In this document: piece by piece, positions 12,427-23,048 of the stretch | Position numbering within the stretch: the first letter of the stretch is position 1 | How the letters are laid out: the number at the start of each line of letters is the position of its first letter | Source: Sanderia malayensis | Taxonomy: Eukaryota; Cnidaria; Scyphozoa; Semaeostomeae; Pelagiidae | Length of the DNA: 64,000 nt | Assembly: GCA_013076295.1 (NCBI GenBank) | Contig: RQOL01000829.1 | Coordinates: 32,331-96,330, forward strand | Direction of reading: 5' to 3' | Made by a program: the position numbers and the translations under genes | Notes under the pieces: generated by a model | What the model was told of the DNA's origin: nothing | Databases searched by the model: none | Seen by the model: the letters and a program-made list of their open reading frames with translations, nothing else

Positions 12427-13689
12427 ATGTGCAGCACAGAGATGGCAATCAACACCACTGTATTGCAAGTGATTGTAAACACAACGAAAGCATCAACATC
12501 AACAATAACAAACAATACAGGCTCAGATGAAGAAAGCAAATCATCAATACTGCAACTAACACAGATGCAAATTGCTCTTTACATTGTAATGGCAATATTA
12601 GGGACTCTAGGCAACACACTGACTATTACTGTACTACTGAAGCCGAAATACAGAAAACGCAAGAGCTCCATACTGTTGCTAAACCTGGCCATATGCGACA
12701 CGCTAATCGCAGCATTGTGCATACCCTTAGACGTTGTGTATTTCGTCCATAGCAGATGGATGTTTGGCAAGCAGATGTGCTATGTCATACCTCCGTTTCA
12801 AACCAGCATGCCGATAGTTTCCAGTTGGACATTTATGTTTATGATGCTTGAAAGGAATTCGATCTTCGTAAAAAGCATTAAGGGCCAAATGCGAAAGAGA
12901 TCCATTCGAATTCTGGCAATGACTACCTGGATCGTGTCCGCGGCGCTCGTTATACCATATGGCACACGACTGGTGCCAAAGGAAACGCGCGGGAAAATAA
13001 CGTGCGACGAGGAATGGACTGACAAACTGGGACGTCAAATGTACACGGTGATACTATCCGTGACAGAGTTCCTTGTGCCAATGATAGTGATAGTAGTTTT
13101 TGTCATAAGGATATGCTTGAATTTGGCGAAACAATCAAATCAACTAAAGAAGAACGCTCTAGGGTTGAACGAAGCGAAACGACATTCTAGGTTGCGTCAG
13201 AATCGAAACATAACGAAAATGTTTATTGTCATGATAGCAGTGTACGCCTCGCTGAAACTACCTAACAACATCTTCTGGCAATTCTCCGAATTCGGAGGGA
13301 GCATGAACCCGAAGAAAAAAAATCTAATATGGGTGTTTGTTGCCTTGGCAGCGTATTCGACTTCGATGGTAAACCCTATGGTTCTTGCAGCAATGTCCTC
13401 GGAGTTAAGGAAAGAGTTTTTAAATGTATTGAAATGCAAATCGTGCTGGAACACGAAATCGAGAATGCTTTGCCAAGCAGAGAAAACTCCAAGTGATGAA
13501 GTGCACGATTCAAGTGAAAACTTGGCAACCGTAACACACGAGCTTCAGACATGCCACGCCAAAAACGCGATAATCGAAATGAAAAGTTTTCAATGCAATG
13601 GCGAGCTGGTAGGACAGTTGAACAACGCGGAAGAAAGGCAAGACATGGGACTTTTAAAGATAGATTTCACAATATTCGAAGATGAATAA
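12427..13689 (+). CDS. rhodopsin-family (class A) G protein-coupled receptor, single coding exon
   Basis: This 420-residue seven-transmembrane receptor would couple an extracellular ligand, probably a peptide or amine, to G proteins at the cell surface. The N-terminus has three N-glycosylation sequons (N9, N18, N29). Class A landmarks are GN at 62-63 in TM1, LAICD with D91 in TM2, WMFG at 111-114 with C118 opening TM3, W168 in TM4, C193 in loop 2 (partner of C118), P218 in TM5, P279 in TM6, N316-P317 in TM7 and a helix-8-like ELRKEF (326-331). Departures are striking: ERN (142-144) replaces DRY, LKLP (276-279) replaces CWxP, and NPMVL replaces NPxxY. The roughly 90-residue tail has cysteines near 337-349 that could be palmitoylated. 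No intron interrupts the coding sequence. A possible ATTAAA poly(A) signal lies at 13778. The ligand is unknown and it may belong to a lineage-specific receptor expansion. Confidence 0.93.
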   Translation: MCSTEMAINTTVLQVIVNTTKASTSTITNNTGSDEESKSSILQLTQMQIALYIVMAILGTLGNTLTITVLLKPKYRKRKSSILLLNLAICDTLIAALCIPLDVVYFVHSRWMFGKQMCYVIPPFQTSMPIVSSWTFMFMMLERNSIFVKSIKGQMRKRSIRILAMTTWIVSAALVIPYGTRLVPKETRGKITCDEEWTDKLGRQMYTVILSVTEFLVPMIVIVVFVIRICLNLAKQSNQLKKNALGLNEAKRHSRLRQNRNITKMFIVMIAVYASLKLPNNIFWQFSEFGGSMNPKKKNLIWVFVALAAYSTSMVNPMVLAAMSSELRKEFLNVLKCKSCWNTKSRMLCQAEKTPSDEVHDSSENLATVTHELQTCHAKNAIIEMKSFQCNGELVGQLNNAEERQDMGLLKIDFTIFEDE

Positions 13690-14818
13690 ATTGACGAATT
13701 GTTTTTTGCTTCAAAATGAGATACGTGATTTTAGCTCAGGACTTATAAAAAGTATAGAAATAGCAGTTGGTGTATAAATTAAATATAAATGGTAGTTTTG
13801 AGTATCTAGGTGGGATTTTCGTAGTTTCTTTGTATCAGTTGCCGTGAATGAGAAATCCACGAATAGGCCCACCCTGGTTTATTTCTAGTGTTGATTTTTG
13901 CGTGGCTGACTTCAAAGTGCTTTCACATTTATCATATACACTACATGTTTTTTAAATAATAATATAATACTGCAGATTAGCATCCCCAAATGAGTTAATC
14001 TGCACGTTGAAGAACGTCGCAGGCCAGCGTTTAAGATTACGAGACAAATTCTTATTATCAAAAAAAAATAAAATGGCTTTGGGCCTTTTGGTCAGCGGAT
14101 TCTTAATGGACAAGAGAAAGATGCGCCGTCATTTTATAGCACGTGTGGCAAAGTTTCCCGCAAAATTCAATCCAGTTGTCAAAAAGCGCGGTATTTTTAA
14201 TTTTGAAAAAAAAAAATAAAAAATAAAAAAAATTTTTGAACAAAATGAACTTGTTCAACATTGCAAAATATTTCCTGGGAATTGAATCTTTATTTAAAAC
14301 AATTTTTGATTTTGTAGACTTCAGTATTTTGAAATTGTAGACGAGGTTTTCAGAATGTGAATATTTACATTAAAAGTTAAAGTTATAAACTTTTGAGTTT
14401 TAAGCTTTAACCCCCAAAAAATGTTGACTTTGACTCGTGAATACCCCATGCAAATATAAAAGTCAGGGAGTAATTAAACCAATAAATAGACGAATAAAAT
14501 GCAAGCTAAATTACCACAAATTGAATGCAAAAAAGAAGAATATGGTCAAAGCAAACTGTCCGCCATTTTTCTACCATTGCAAGGGAAAAGTGTTACCACG
14601 CAGCATGCAATCTATTTCTGATATAAATACCACTAAATATCTAATCATATTCTGCTCGACAAAGCCATCTTTAAATAATGATCCTAATAATGCGAATGAA
14701 ACAAAATTGAAGATATACTGGCCTACCAAAGCCTACCAACTTTCAGACTAAAAGAGGCCCAAATAAAACGAAGACTGACAACGAAGAAAGCCACGATATA
14801 AAATTCAAGAAAACTCAC
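13690..14818. other. 3' flank of the GPCR and non-coding DNA
   Basis: This holds the 3' UTR of the receptor and AT-rich sequence including an A-rich tract near 14205-14232. The open frames at 14007-14219 and 14437-14751 are lysine- and asparagine-rich, lack domains and are probably chance. Confidence 0.4.
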
Positions 14819-14902
14819 CACTTCCATACATTTTCGCTGTTGCTTTCCTTCGAGGTTGTTTTTCTTCTCTGACTCTTTCAAGGCCAAAGATTTAGCAGCC
14901 AT
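14819..14902 (-). CDS. possible first coding exon of an unknown gene
   Basis: On the minus strand an ATG at 14902, in the context AAGGAATGG, opens 28 codons starting MAAKSLALKESEKKNNLEG. They end exactly at a GTGAGT donor (GT at 14817-14818). The peptide is charged, lysine/glutamate-rich and without a signal peptide. No second exon could be placed at lower coordinates. It may also be an alternative exon or chance. Confidence 0.3.
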
Positions 14903-15724
14903 TCCTTCGTCTTCTTGGCAGCCTTAATCGGAAGAACACGCCATTGCAGTGCAATTCTTCAACGCAAAGGAAACTTCTTCCTGTCCTCGCCTAATGCCCC
15001 ATCATGCTCTTCCAGCTCCTCCGCGTTAACGCCACATAATGATCAAAAGAGATGCTTGATAGCAACAGTTGAAAGTAGGTACTACATGGACTCAAGGTAA
15101 CATGTCTTCGGCGAGTATAGGGTTAGTGCATGCGCACCCCCAAGAAAAGTCTGACCGCTGAAGAAAATAAACCCTCTCCCCCCCCCCAAAACCACGTTGT
15201 CAGTGCGTCCCGAGGACCACCACAAGGATTCCTTAGCCTGGTGGCCTTCGATGACCAATTTTCAATCATCTTCAAAGGACAAGATAATAGCAGATTTGCT
15301 AGTAAACACATTTGCTATTCCCAAAACCCAAAAGATCGTAAAAAAAGGAGAATATAAATATGAATAAATGTAATACGATGTCTTTATAGCATTCAGTATT
15401 AATTTTTAATTCAAATATCTACAATCTGAGAAATTGAGTCAAGATAAATATTATCAAAGATTTATTCTGCGATGTTAAGCAACGCATTCGTGAAAAGTAC
15501 AGATTACTGTAAGCACTTGAAATTTTTCATATCACAACAGCAGATGTGGTGGATAATTAAGGTATTAAATAGTTTGACCCATGGTGCAGAAAGTTACAAC
15601 CCTACTGTTTACATTAGGAAAGAGCGTGCGCCATCTGGGTTCGGTTGATCATCGAGGCACGCTCCTCGTAACACGCTCCTCGTAACACGCATCTTTCGTG
15701 TGGAATATTGGAATTTCCAAATGT
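14903..15724. other. non-coding stretch
   Basis: No gene is supported. It includes a run of nine C bases near 15179-15187 and a short local duplication of CACGCTCCTCGTAA near 15660-15685. Confidence 0.4.
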
Positions 15725-15761
15725 GTGTAACCTTGTTTCCAATTTGGAAACAAGGTTACAC
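15725..15761. repeat. perfect 37-bp palindrome (18-bp arms, 1-nt centre)
   Basis: GTGTAACCTTGTTTCCAA (15725-15742) is followed by a single T and then the exact reverse complement. The sequence just to the right (ACTCATTTTTTATAAGAA) resembles the terminus of the element at 22888-23048, so the palindrome may mark the end of a related element. Confidence 0.85.
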
Positions 15762-16141
15762 TCATTTTTTATAAGAAATCATCTATAAGAAACCAGTACT
15801 CACAAAGCAAAACAAGTTAAGAAACTGCAGTACTCAAGGCAAAGAACTTCATTAAAGTGATTTTGAAAATGCATAAAAATCTAGAATTCATATTTGTTCA
15901 TTGAAAGTTTTGGTTGGGTCGCGTGAAATTCACAAAACTTACGTTACTGTTTTGTTTTCTTTTAATTGCTTTTTTCGTCGATTTGCTCACACGGAATTTT
16001 TTGAGAAATTATATAATACTCCCAAGAAAAATTGAAAAATAAATATAATTACCATTACACGAAATATAAAATTAATACCATGTTTTCATGCATCGTATTC
16101 TATAAAGATTCTCTTCGGGCAGTAATTTGTTATGCCTTCTG

Positions 16142-16201
16142 TTAATCAAAAGTCATTCGTTTCTGATTATCTTTATTCATGATGACGAAAGCTTCGAAAA
16201 C
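16142..16201 (-). CDS. tentative 3'-terminal exon of the CREB3-like gene
   Basis: A strong minus-strand acceptor (TTTCCTTTCTCTTTAG) precedes 19 codons and a TAA. They read VFEAFVIMNKDNQKRMTFD, in the phase required by the preceding exon, which ends in phase 0 at 16860. Adding it would give a 429-residue soluble protein with no membrane segment, unlike typical CREB3 proteins. It may be an alternative terminal exon or a false prediction. No canonical AATAAA follows closely. Confidence 0.25.
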   Translation of the reverse strand, partial: VFEAFVIMNKDNQKRMTFD

Positions 16202-16568
16202 CTAAAGAGAAAGGAAATTTGTTACAATCTGGAGCAAGCTTGTGATAAACAATCAGTGCATCAAAGGGAAGGCACAACCAGTACATCAAAGGAAAGGCAC
16301 ATTACCTGTTTAGATATCAACAGTATCATACAAACGCATAATACAGACATGTGAACGACGAAATAAGTTAATCACCTGTGTATTGAATTGGATTATTCTA
16401 TGACAAGGGGCGAATGTCACCATTGCTGAAACAAAAATAAACTCAATGTGATATTTTGAACATCAGAAATTCATTGCGTCCATGAGATACAATCGACGAC
16501 TCCACATATATTTTTGGACCTGATCTCAAGGCCAAGTGCTGTTAACTTGTGTCTTGATAAATTGTCAG

Positions 16569-16704
16569 TAAAGCCTGGTTTCCATATAGTCGCTGAGGGT
16601 CGCTCAAAGGATTAAAATCAGCTTTTGACAATGTCTCTGTGTGATTTTTAATCCTTTCAGCGACGCTCAACGACCCTCAACGACCATATGGAAAAGAGGC
16701 TTTA
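16569..16704. mobile_element. MITE-like element with long imperfect terminal inverted repeats
   Basis: The left end, TAAAGCCTGGTTTCCATATA, matches the reverse complement of the right end, TAAAGCCTCTTTTCCATATG. The complementarity continues inward through GTCGCTGAGGGTCG and GATTAAAAATCA-type segments. It has about 136 bp and no coding capacity. It lies between the last assigned and the tentative terminal CREB3-like exons, so it could sit in the last intron. Confidence 0.7.
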
Positions 16705-16859
16705 GAGCTACCATGCGCTAACCCATTTACCCTAGACGGCTGGCAATGGGACGAGGCAGTTGGTGGTACCAAATAGATCAGTGGGTCCAGGTAACTAAGA
16801 ACGTAAGACAAGACCGTAATTTACATTTCCTTCTCAGCAAGGTAGTGTAAGGCACATAC

Positions 16860-19800
16860 CATAGTTTGTGTCGCTCGAGTTGAAATTTCTTTATCTGACT
16901 TCAAAGCTATCGAAGCTTGAAGTTTTTGTAACTGCATCATTAGTGATCTGTAACAAACATGAGTGACGTGTTATTCATGTATTAGGAGAAACGCAGAGAA
17001 GCAAAATGCTGTATGGATGTGGAAGGGTGTAAGGTGTCACAAACTGAAATGAACGCAAGTTTTCGCTTCAACTTACTTATTGGAATTCTCTAATGTTTCT
17101 ACTTTTTTCCTAAGATCTGTATTATTTCCGTTGACATGTTCAATTCTAATTGAAAAATAAACAATATTAATATGCAAACTGCTTGTAAAACCTCTCGCAT
17201 CAGCAAGAATCAAGAGCCTCTAGCATTAGTAGATTGCGCCTTCAATACCTAAGCACGAGTAGCCAGGATGCTACCAAATAATGCGGGTTTATACTTGACG
17301 TGGCATTAATAAAAAGATGCAGTAGCCAACTGCATTGCAGAGCAGTCAAAATCATGAGAATAGATCTTACTTTTTTTCTAGTGCCTCCATGTACTCTTTC
17401 TTCTTGCGTCTACTTTCTTGGGCTGATATCTAAAAAGAAGAGCAACAATTTGCTTAACAAAATGCTGAAAAACTTAATAAAAATATAAGTCATAAAAATC
17501 CATGACGTATAGAAGACAGATTCGTTGTTAATGGTTCTGATTAGGTGATATCAAAACCAAGAGTTCACCTTATTTTTTATTTTCCTCCGCACTTTTTTCA
17601 GAGCTCTTTCTTCAGCCTACAAGATGAAATTAAAGCCATACTAAATAAATAGTGATCTAATCACATTGCAGGTTATCACAGAGGCGACCCATTCACCCAA
17701 TTCGCACTGTCCTTCCAAAACAACAATGGAGCTTACCTTTGATAAAGGAGTGGTTGTTGGGATGGGTAGTCCTTCAGTGATAAGAGTCCTTCGTTCTTCT
17801 TCTGATAAATACAGCGGTACGCGTTCTTTTGACTTGAAGAGAACAAAAGTTCAGTCAGTTAAAGTCTAATTATTGAACAAAAGCATGCAGTAAGGCATCG
17901 CAATTTATGAAAAGACGTTTCAAGTTGAACCTTGTTGTTTACGGAGATCTATTGCTATCCCATAAATACGATTGGCTTTCAGGCATATCGTCCTTCCGTA
18001 ATACGAGCCTGAAAGTTTCTTATAAGTTGCTTCTTATTTGCGAGGCTTCGCTGTGTTAGGGTATGCAAGATAATGTTTTAAGACAATAACTAGACCACTC
18101 CAGCAGATGACACGATTGGGTACATTAAAACCACAACCCCTCCCCTTCCTAGTTGTAGCTCCGCCCCTAAGTAATCCAGGTAAAAACTTAAGTGTCTTCG
18201 ATTGACCTCAAATTCGCCTTTTTAGCTGTAGTTTACAGATTAAAAACTCCAAGCGGAGATTCCCTGGCTCTTATACCCTGCTAAATAATACACTCATTAG
18301 CACGATGCTTTCTATAAACAATAGTCATTGTCAATAAAACATTGATGAGATAGACGAAATGCGTAGCATATTTCGAAAACAACGAGTTCGGTCAAACGTG
18401 GTAATTAGATTGCATTGACGTTGCTGTGATAATGAGCTCAACATCCACATCCTAACATAGGGAGTTAATCAGTAAAAATCCTTAATGGACATCGCACCGA
18501 AGAAGCAGTTCTACAAAGAGCAGTACTTAAGCATGTGATATGGCCATACAGCGCAAGCCAAATGAAAATTGGAAAATTTGAGACCTTGTGTGTTGCAAAG
18601 TCAGGGCATGATATGGTGGGCATAACAGTCACCTTGAAAAGGATAACGTTGCTATGACACTGCGAGGTTTTTCAAAGGAGCAGGTGTTTAATAGTCGTCA
18701 GAGTTAGACGCAGAGAAGAAGAGAAACGTACCTGCTCGCAATGGATTGCATTTTCTGATATCATGCCCGAGCAACCTTTGTCCGTTGGAGATGGTACGAG
18801 TCGTCCTGGCGACAGTTGACTTGGTGATTCGTAACCTGCGATGGAAACACGAAGTGAAATATAATTAAAAACGAATTATGCTTGACAACAATTCATTTGT
18901 AGGGAATAATACTACACTTAGTCACTTAGTCAGGTTTGTTCGAAGAGGCGTTTAATCAAAGAGATATATATGGTATACTGCAACTGCGGCTCTGAGGCTA
19001 CTTGGCAGACATAAATGGCCACAAGACAACTAAAAACGAGACCAATACAAAATAGTTTCCATCCAACTTGAAAAAAATTAATATGGTGGTTCTGAACCAA
19101 AAACCATATCTTAGATAGTTTAATTTTAACTGAGCAGTTTATTTTATTTAGACTTTATGAAAAGCTTAGAGTTTAAACAGCAATACATATATCAGTTTGG
19201 CCTGCGAGGTTCAAGTCTTTTATCAATTTATGGAGAGCTAGTTTACGATTTAAACCTTTCACAATGGCACAGCTACTCACTACCAAGTTTAAATTCGCCC
19301 TAATGGTTAAGGAGCATAGCTCTTAAGCATAGTTTAGCAGAGAGTGACTTACACAAAGGCCTTCCATTGCGTAACGATGACAACTCAGGTATTGTGCAAG
19401 AAATTCTCGACAGAAGGGAATGGTTGCCTGTGGTTTAAACAAATTTTACAATTAAAAATTCAATCGTGCATGGAGCAGATTTGAATAACTGTAAGCCTGG
19501 TATTTAGTCTATACGTATGATTAGATCGAATTTGATATCAAAGAGTTATCATGTTTAATTGTTATTGATGCTTTATGTTTAAAATTTATAAATGCTTAAT
19601 AAATAAAATAAATCTAAACAGATCACTAGCCAACGTGCAATTGGCTCGAACTCCGTACCGAACCAAGTTCGACCACTTAACAAAATTTCGCCCAAAGGAA
19701 TCGCCACAGCTGGTTTGACAATTTCAAGGAAATTTCGCCCGCTTTGTGAAAATAGATAAACACACGGAATTTGAAGTGTACAAAGCGAGGTTAGTATAGG

Positions 19801-22320
19801 ATAACACGCATCAAAATGTGGTCGAAAGTAAACAATAGCAAAGTAATAGCGTGTTGGATTTGCTCAATTAAGACCATGATCTTAAACTGAACAACACAAA
19901 GCAGATATACAGTGCCTTTTGTTAATAAGAACTTGCGGTGTAACAAAAATACAAGAAAAAGTTAAATCAATGTACCTATGCGAAAAGAAGCCGCACACCC
20001 AGAACTGCGGTTTAAAAAGTACAATGAAAGATGCCAACATTTTATGTATTTATTTTGTAGCTAAAATGCACTATGGTACAATATGACATGGCAACTATTT
20101 AAATTAAACAGCAAAATAAAACAGATCCGCAGGCCCTGAAGCTAAAAGAAAGTAACTGCGAGAGCTTCAGCTGTCACGTGGATGCAATGGGATTTCCCCC
20201 AGAAACTTAGGGCAAGGCCCAAATCAACCTGCGTTGTCAAATCCGCAAACTTCATTTCGCGGTTGTTCTACCACCAGCTTAAAGCGTAGAACCACACAAT
20301 GGGCAAAACAAAACTTTGATAAAACCAAAATAACATTCTACACAGTTTGGAGTCTGGTAGTCCTTGCGCAATACACGCGATTAAAGAAGAGAATACAGGA
20401 TTGGCTCAGCAATGGCAGGTATTGAATGCCAGAGTGGCAGCCAAAATGTAAAATTGAATGGAAACACAGGTGCAAAACGTAATGGCCAGTTAACGATATA
20501 ATGGATTTCTTTCTGGCAGTCTCTCACAAGCGGATTTCCTATTCAAACGGGGTATTAACCGACTCCCGGGATAGCCATGGGGGGCAGTGGCTATGTCTGA
20601 CTAACAACTTGAAGTCACAAACAAATCTGATCAACTTAATGTTACTTATTGTTAAACTGATTGCCCGGGTATATTTCTTGGATTTTGTGAACATTTTTGC
20701 CCGCTAGATCATTTCGTTTGAGTGCACAGCACTGTGGTAAACAATGGAAATATATTAATTTTTCTAGAAGACATTCGTTCTAGCAGGTCGTGTTGTCATT
20801 GTAGTCAGAGCGAATATATGATGTTATTCATTGTATTTAATTAGAATTCATTGTTTATTTGGGTTCCAAAACTTTAGATAACTTTTCACAATGTCGAAAT
20901 AAAATTGCCGATGGATAATGCAGATTTGATAAACAAAAGTATCAAACATATTAGCCAAGAGAACTTTATCGACAGCCAAAACCCACGTGTTGTTGAAACG
21001 GGTGATCAAAAGAGCAAAGGATTCTCGAAACAAAAGAATCCATTGAGGGAACAAGATTTGTAAAAACAATTCAGCTTATAATCAAAATTTATCACAACGA
21101 ACAAGGATTTTCCTTTTGAGAAATGACAATCTAGAGCTGGGGAAATTTCCATGAAAAACAAACAACATCTTGAAGACTATTTAAAGCAGTCAAAACTATC
21201 AAAATAAACCCACACGAAGCTGGTCAAACACCAGAAGTCACGTTATAGAAGGAAAAACATATGAATGAAAATTAAAAGTAAAGCATACCAGAATCACTGT
21301 CGTTGCTATCCGAATCCTTTTTTATAACATTCATCGACCCAGTAGTTGTAATGTTATTTCTGTGGAGAATTTTCTGATTTGCAACATGTTGCCCCAGTCG
21401 TTGTTCTCTTAAAATTTCAGAGTTGTTTTGTTGTTGCGCCTCCTTGATTCGCTGAATAAGTTCCCTGGCCGTGGTCAGATTTAACGATTGTCTATCAACC
21501 TGGGATAAAATCTTGAAATTGTGAGATTTCCTCAATGCTGAGATAATGTCCATTTCAGTTGCTTGCTTGCTCATGAACGCTGAATTACTTGCTTCGTCTT
21601 GTTGAGATGACGACGGGCCTAGAAAGGGGTCAGGCGAAGGACTTCTGACAGAATTTGAAGACTTGTAGATAACATCGTTTGTGTATTCATCAGAGATTGC
21701 GTTGAGATGATTGTCTGATAGCAAGCCACTTTGTGAGTTCGCTCCGAGTAGTCTCACGACTGAAGGATAGGTATTGGCGGCACTTAGAGAAATATCAGAA
21801 AGCTTGGAGATGGGAGGGTTCAAACCATTCACATTGCATGTTTCGTGAGCTGGCTCATCGAAAAAACTGCTGAGCCAGTCTACACCCTGATCCATATCTT
21901 CAGAATTTGGCTTGAAGAAAAAATGCACGATTATCATTTTCAATTATAAATAAGGAAAAAATCAAAACTCCAGGTCTTGTGTTTGTTTGTATGCCACTGT
22001 ATATTGAGTTAGCATCAATATAGAAAACAGTTTTAACAAACTAAAAACCTGTTATAAAGTTCACGATTTTGCGATATATCCAAAGTACAGACATTTCATG
22101 TTAGTACTGTGTATCTGTCCAGTTAAAGGAAGCAGAAAGGTTCAAGGTAACAGACGGTGATTTCGAACATACATACCACACTAGACGCTCCGTGACTAAA
22201 CTGGTTGAAATCAGGTTCGGGAATGATATTATCCAAGATATTTCCACTATTCTGGCCGTAATCTTCAAAATACTGCGGCTCTTTCTTGATTAAGTTTAAA
22301 TCAAGCTGTAACTGATCCAT
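16860..22320 (-). CDS. CREB3/CREB3L-family (OASIS/CrebA-type) bZIP transcription factor, eight exons
   Basis: Exons from the start: 22177-22320, 21289-21910, 18732-18835, 17737-17832, 17569-17616, 17371-17429, 17077-17145, 16860-16947. All junctions are GT-AG and the phases join without a break, giving 410 codons before the 3' end. The N-terminus (MDQLQLDLNLIKKEPQ) and DWLSSFFDEP in exon 2 look like an acidic activation region. LSEEERRTLITEGLPIPT in exon 4 is the conserved pre-basic segment of this family. The basic region (about 323-351) has the N-x7-R signature at N337 and R345. The zipper heptads fall at L355, V362, L369, L376, L383 and L390. The usual product is an ER-anchored factor released by S1P/S2P cleavage to act on secretory-pathway genes. 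Here the membrane and lumenal exons were not found, so the 3' end is incomplete or unusual. The family call is firm; the exact paralogue is not. Confidence 0.9.
18836..21288. other. large intron of the CREB3-like gene
   Basis: This 2,453-bp intron lies between exons 2 and 3. The short open frames within it (20234-20425, 20501-20707, 20848-21069) have no domain support. Confidence 0.6.
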
Positions 22321-22491
22321 CCTTATTTTAAAGTAAAATTCGTACGGACAGGACTTTGAAATAAACCCAACTGGCCCTTGCCTTGACTCGAATTGTCTCG
22401 GAACGATTTACACTCTTTACCAACCACGGTTTATTGTTACAGCTCACTTTAATTTAAAGGTCAGGCAACCGTAAAGGCCAGTGACGGGCAG

Positions 22492-22527
22492 CCAATCACT
22501 GAAGCGATCATTGTCTCGGTAGCCAAT
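22492..22527. promoter_or_regulatory. paired CCAAT motifs upstream of the CREB3-like gene
   Basis: Two AGCCAATC sequences (CCAAT at 22492-22496 and 22523-22527) are 31 bp apart and lie 170-207 bp upstream of the start codon at 22320, in reverse orientation to the gene. Paired CCAAT boxes (NF-Y sites) about three helical turns apart are common in animal promoters, including ER-stress genes. This is motif evidence only. Confidence 0.4.
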
Positions 22528-22887
22528 CGTTGATCTCGGCCTGTTGATCACCAGACAAGACAACAGGGTGATTCCCTGGTTATATGTCGAGAGAATTGTG
22601 TTTGAGACAACAGTATATCCAAGAGATACCAAGACTATCGCCGAAATATGTCCAACACATGGAGTGTAAGTGTGCGCTCGTCATTCTAAAAGAAAATATA
22701 TTTGAATGAGATTATTATCTGAAAGGTCTGGCTATTTCCTTAGAAAGAAATGCTAAAGCGCTACAGCGAGCAAAGCTTAGCGTTGGTAACCTAAATGGAC
22801 GATTCAAGCAATGTCCTGTCTCAGACGTTCACAGAATACAGACATTATGTACCATCAGTAGAACTATCAATTACTTCTAACTTAGAC

Positions 22888-23048
22888 TACACTCTTTTTT
22901 TTATAAGAACCAGTCAATATTTGCCGAGGCTCAGATGTTCTTATTTTTCTATTGTTCTAAACAATAGACTATTGTTTTCTTTATTGTTCTCCACTTGAAA
23001 TCGAGCCTCAGTGTTCTTATAAAGTGTGTTCTTATAAAAAAGAGTGTA
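22888..23048. mobile_element. MITE-like element with TACACTCTTTTTT-type inverted ends
   Basis: The left end TACACTCTTTTTTTTATAAG matches the reverse complement of the right end TACACTCTTTTTTATAAGAA. Inner arms also pair (TTGCCGAGGCTCAG with the reverse of CGAGCCTCAG), as do inner ACAATAG/CTATTGTTTT segments, so the 161 bp could fold as one long hairpin. It is non-coding and lies about 570 bp upstream of the CREB3-like start codon. Confidence 0.7.

Noticed and set aside
16374..16423. Alternative CREB3-like exon after TTTTGTTTCAG
   Set aside because: In the required phase it gives only Q-W-stop. The acceptor is acceptable, but nothing else supports it.
22425..22445. ER-stress element (ERSE-type CCACG) near the CREB3-like start
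   Set aside because: ACCAACCACGG is present, but spacing and orientation to CCAAT do not match ERSE or ERSE-II.
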